A DNA stretch of 8,300 nt. Source: Thermococcus sp. (GTDB lineage: Archaea > Methanobacteriota_B > Thermococci > Thermococcales > Thermococcaceae). Of the stretch, positions 7,596 through 8,300 are shown piece after piece (position 1 is the stretch's first letter; the number at the start of each line of letters is the position of its first letter). Location of the stretch: contig JAGGWM010000195.1 in NCBI GenBank assembly GCA_021157445.1, positions 1 to 8,300 of the forward strand, given 5' to 3'. The notes beneath the pieces are model-generated. The model searched no databases, was not told the DNA's origin, and was given only the letters and a program-made list of their open reading frames with translations. Made by a program: the position numbers and the translations under genes.

Positions 7596-7898
7596 ATGGA
7601 TTTAGCATTTGAGCTTAGAAAAGCCCTTGAAACTGGAAAGGTTATCATTGGTTCAAACGAGACAGTTAGGCTTGCCAAGGTTGGGGGGGCAAAGCTTATT
7701 ATCATAGCTAAAAACGCACCAAAAGAGCTTAAGGATGACATCAACTACTATGCAAAGCTCAGCAACATTCCCGTTTATGAATTCGATGGAACAAGCGTCG
7801 AACTAGGCACAATGCTTGGTAAGCCCTTTGTAATAGCATCACTAGCGATAGTCGAGCCGGGAGAGAGCAAAATACTTGCACTGGGCGGAGGTAAGTGA
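7596..7898 (+). CDS. rpl30e: Ribosomal protein eL30 (L30e), L7Ae/L30e RNA-binding family
   Basis: 100-residue protein of the L7Ae/L30e/S12e/Gadd45 superfamily, which binds kink-turn RNA; eL30 is a component of the large ribosomal subunit. Visible features are the N-terminal helix [20 protein letters not shown] (3-22), then [20 protein letters not shown] (23-42) with the strand after the glycine pair, the [20 protein letters not shown] helix-strand unit (43-62) and the [13 protein letters not shown] segment (66-78) typical of the fold's RNA-facing end. The length and the position between rpoA2 and nusA are the standard archaeal arrangement, which separates it from L7Ae itself (usually around 120 residues and encoded elsewhere). 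A run of seven G at 7683-7689 encodes part of the VGGA stretch with the frame intact. The strong upstream Shine-Dalgarno site fixes the start. Fold and context support eL30; a paralogous k-turn binder is the main alternative. Confidence 0.93.
   Translation: MDLAFELRKALETGKVIIGSNETVRLAKVGGAKLIIIAKNAPKELKDDINYYAKLSNIPVYEFDGTSVELGTMLGKPFVIASLAIVEPGESKILALGGGK
7887..7892 (+). promoter_or_regulatory. Ribosome binding site of nusA within the L30e gene
   Basis: GGAGGT in the last codons of the L30e gene lies eight bases before the nusA ATG at 7901, which follows the upstream TGA by only two bases. This placement implies coupled translation. Confidence 0.75.
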
Positions 7899-7900
7899 GC

Positions 7901-8300
7901 ATGCCACTCAAGCTAAATACAGACCAGATAAAGTACATAGCACTCTTTGAGAGCTTCACAGGAGCAACAGTGCTCGATTGTTTAATTGATTCAGCAAGAA
8001 ATCGCTTAATATTTGTAATCAAGAAGGGAGAAATGGGCTTGGCATTGGGTAGAAGAGGTAGCAACGTTAAAAGGATACAAGGGATGTTGGGGAAGGACAT
8101 TGAGCTGATAGAACACTCAGAAAATCCCGAAGAATTTCTCAAGAACATTTATAAAACAATGGGCGTAAGGATTAAAAAAGTTCACATAACTGAAAAGAAA
8201 GATGGGAAGAAAGTTGCCCTCCTTGATGTGAATCAGAGGGACAAGCCTAGGGCGATAGGTAGAGGAGGGCAAAATATAAATCTCGTCAAAGAATTAATGG
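7901..8300 (+). CDS. nusA: Archaeal NusA-like transcription factor, two KH domains (3' end beyond window)
   Basis: Open from an ATG at 7901 to the window edge: 133 codons plus one base with no stop. The protein starts [20 protein letters not shown] and contains two KH RNA-binding modules, each marked by a GxxG loop: GRRG (50-53, within [15 protein letters not shown]) and GRGG (120-123, within [16 protein letters not shown]). This is the archaeal NusA architecture, which lacks the bacterial N-terminal polymerase-binding and S1 domains. Archaeal members are about 140-150 residues, so only the last dozen or so should be missing. It binds RNA and is thought to act in transcription elongation or termination; its exact archaeal role is less settled than in bacteria. 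It is two bases from the L30e stop, with its ribosome binding site inside that gene. KH motifs are seen directly; the function is family-level inference. Confidence 0.93.
   Translation, partial: MPLKLNTDQIKYIALFESFTGATVLDCLIDSARNRLIFVIKKGEMGLALGRRGSNVKRIQGMLGKDIELIEHSENPEEFLKNIYKTMGVRIKKVHITEKKDGKKVALLDVNQRDKPRAIGRGGQNINLVKELM

Larger units (their letters stand above)
46..8300 (+). other. RNA polymerase / ribosomal protein operon rpoH-rpoB-rpoA1-rpoA2-rpl30e-nusA
   Basis: Six genes on one strand with gaps of 18, 4, 6, 13 and 2 bases and ribosome binding sites that overlap preceding coding regions or stop codons. No intergenic terminator or promoter space exists, so a single transcript is the simplest reading. 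The same gene order is widely conserved in archaea and is usually continued by rps12, rps7 and the EF-1 alpha gene. The order is seen here; co-transcription and the downstream continuation are inference from that conservation. Confidence 0.9.

Overview
This window is the core RNA polymerase operon of a hyperthermophilic archaeon, very probably a member of the Thermococcales (Pyrococcus/Thermococcus/Palaeococcus group). The evidence is an Rpb5-like RpoH of only 82 residues, an unsplit RpoB, a largest subunit split into A' and A'' at the usual archaeal point, a following eL30-like protein and a two-KH-domain NusA. Arginine is mostly AGA/AGG, isoleucine is often ATA, charged residues (E/K/R) are abundant, and Shine-Dalgarno sites are GGAGGTGA-like. 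I cannot name the genus or species with confidence from the sequence alone.

Layout, all on the + strand: rpoH (46-294), rpoB (313-3669), rpoA1 (3674-6391), rpoA2 (6398-7582), an L7Ae/L30e-family ribosomal protein (7596-7898) and the 5' part of nusA (7901 to beyond the window end). Gaps between genes are 18, 4, 6, 13 and 2 bases, so there is no intergenic space for a terminator or a conventional promoter after rpoH. Only the first 45 bases are non-coding or of uncertain status. No RNA gene, mobile element, CRISPR array or foreign gene was found, and the long antisense ORFs are shadows of the polymerase genes.

The genes act together. RpoB, A' and A'' form the catalytic core. Its visible parts are the NADFDGD metal A site and bridge helix in A', the trigger loop in A'', and the metal B/hybrid-binding residues in B. 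RpoH docks on the A''-side jaw. Archaeal NusA is a small RNA-binding factor linked to transcription elongation or termination. The eL30-like protein belongs to the kink-turn-binding L7Ae superfamily and ties polymerase expression to ribosome synthesis. In many archaea rps12, rps7 and the EF-1 alpha gene follow, but here they would lie outside the window.

I did not find a new biological system; this is a highly conserved housekeeping locus. The points worth a second look are small: A' and A'' lie in the same reading frame separated by one UGA and two sense codons; a perfect 18-bp palindrome sits inside rpoA1; an 8-bp GC-rich hairpin lies near the end of rpoA2, just ahead of the ribosomal protein gene; and the ribosomal protein gene has the strongest Shine-Dalgarno site in the cluster.
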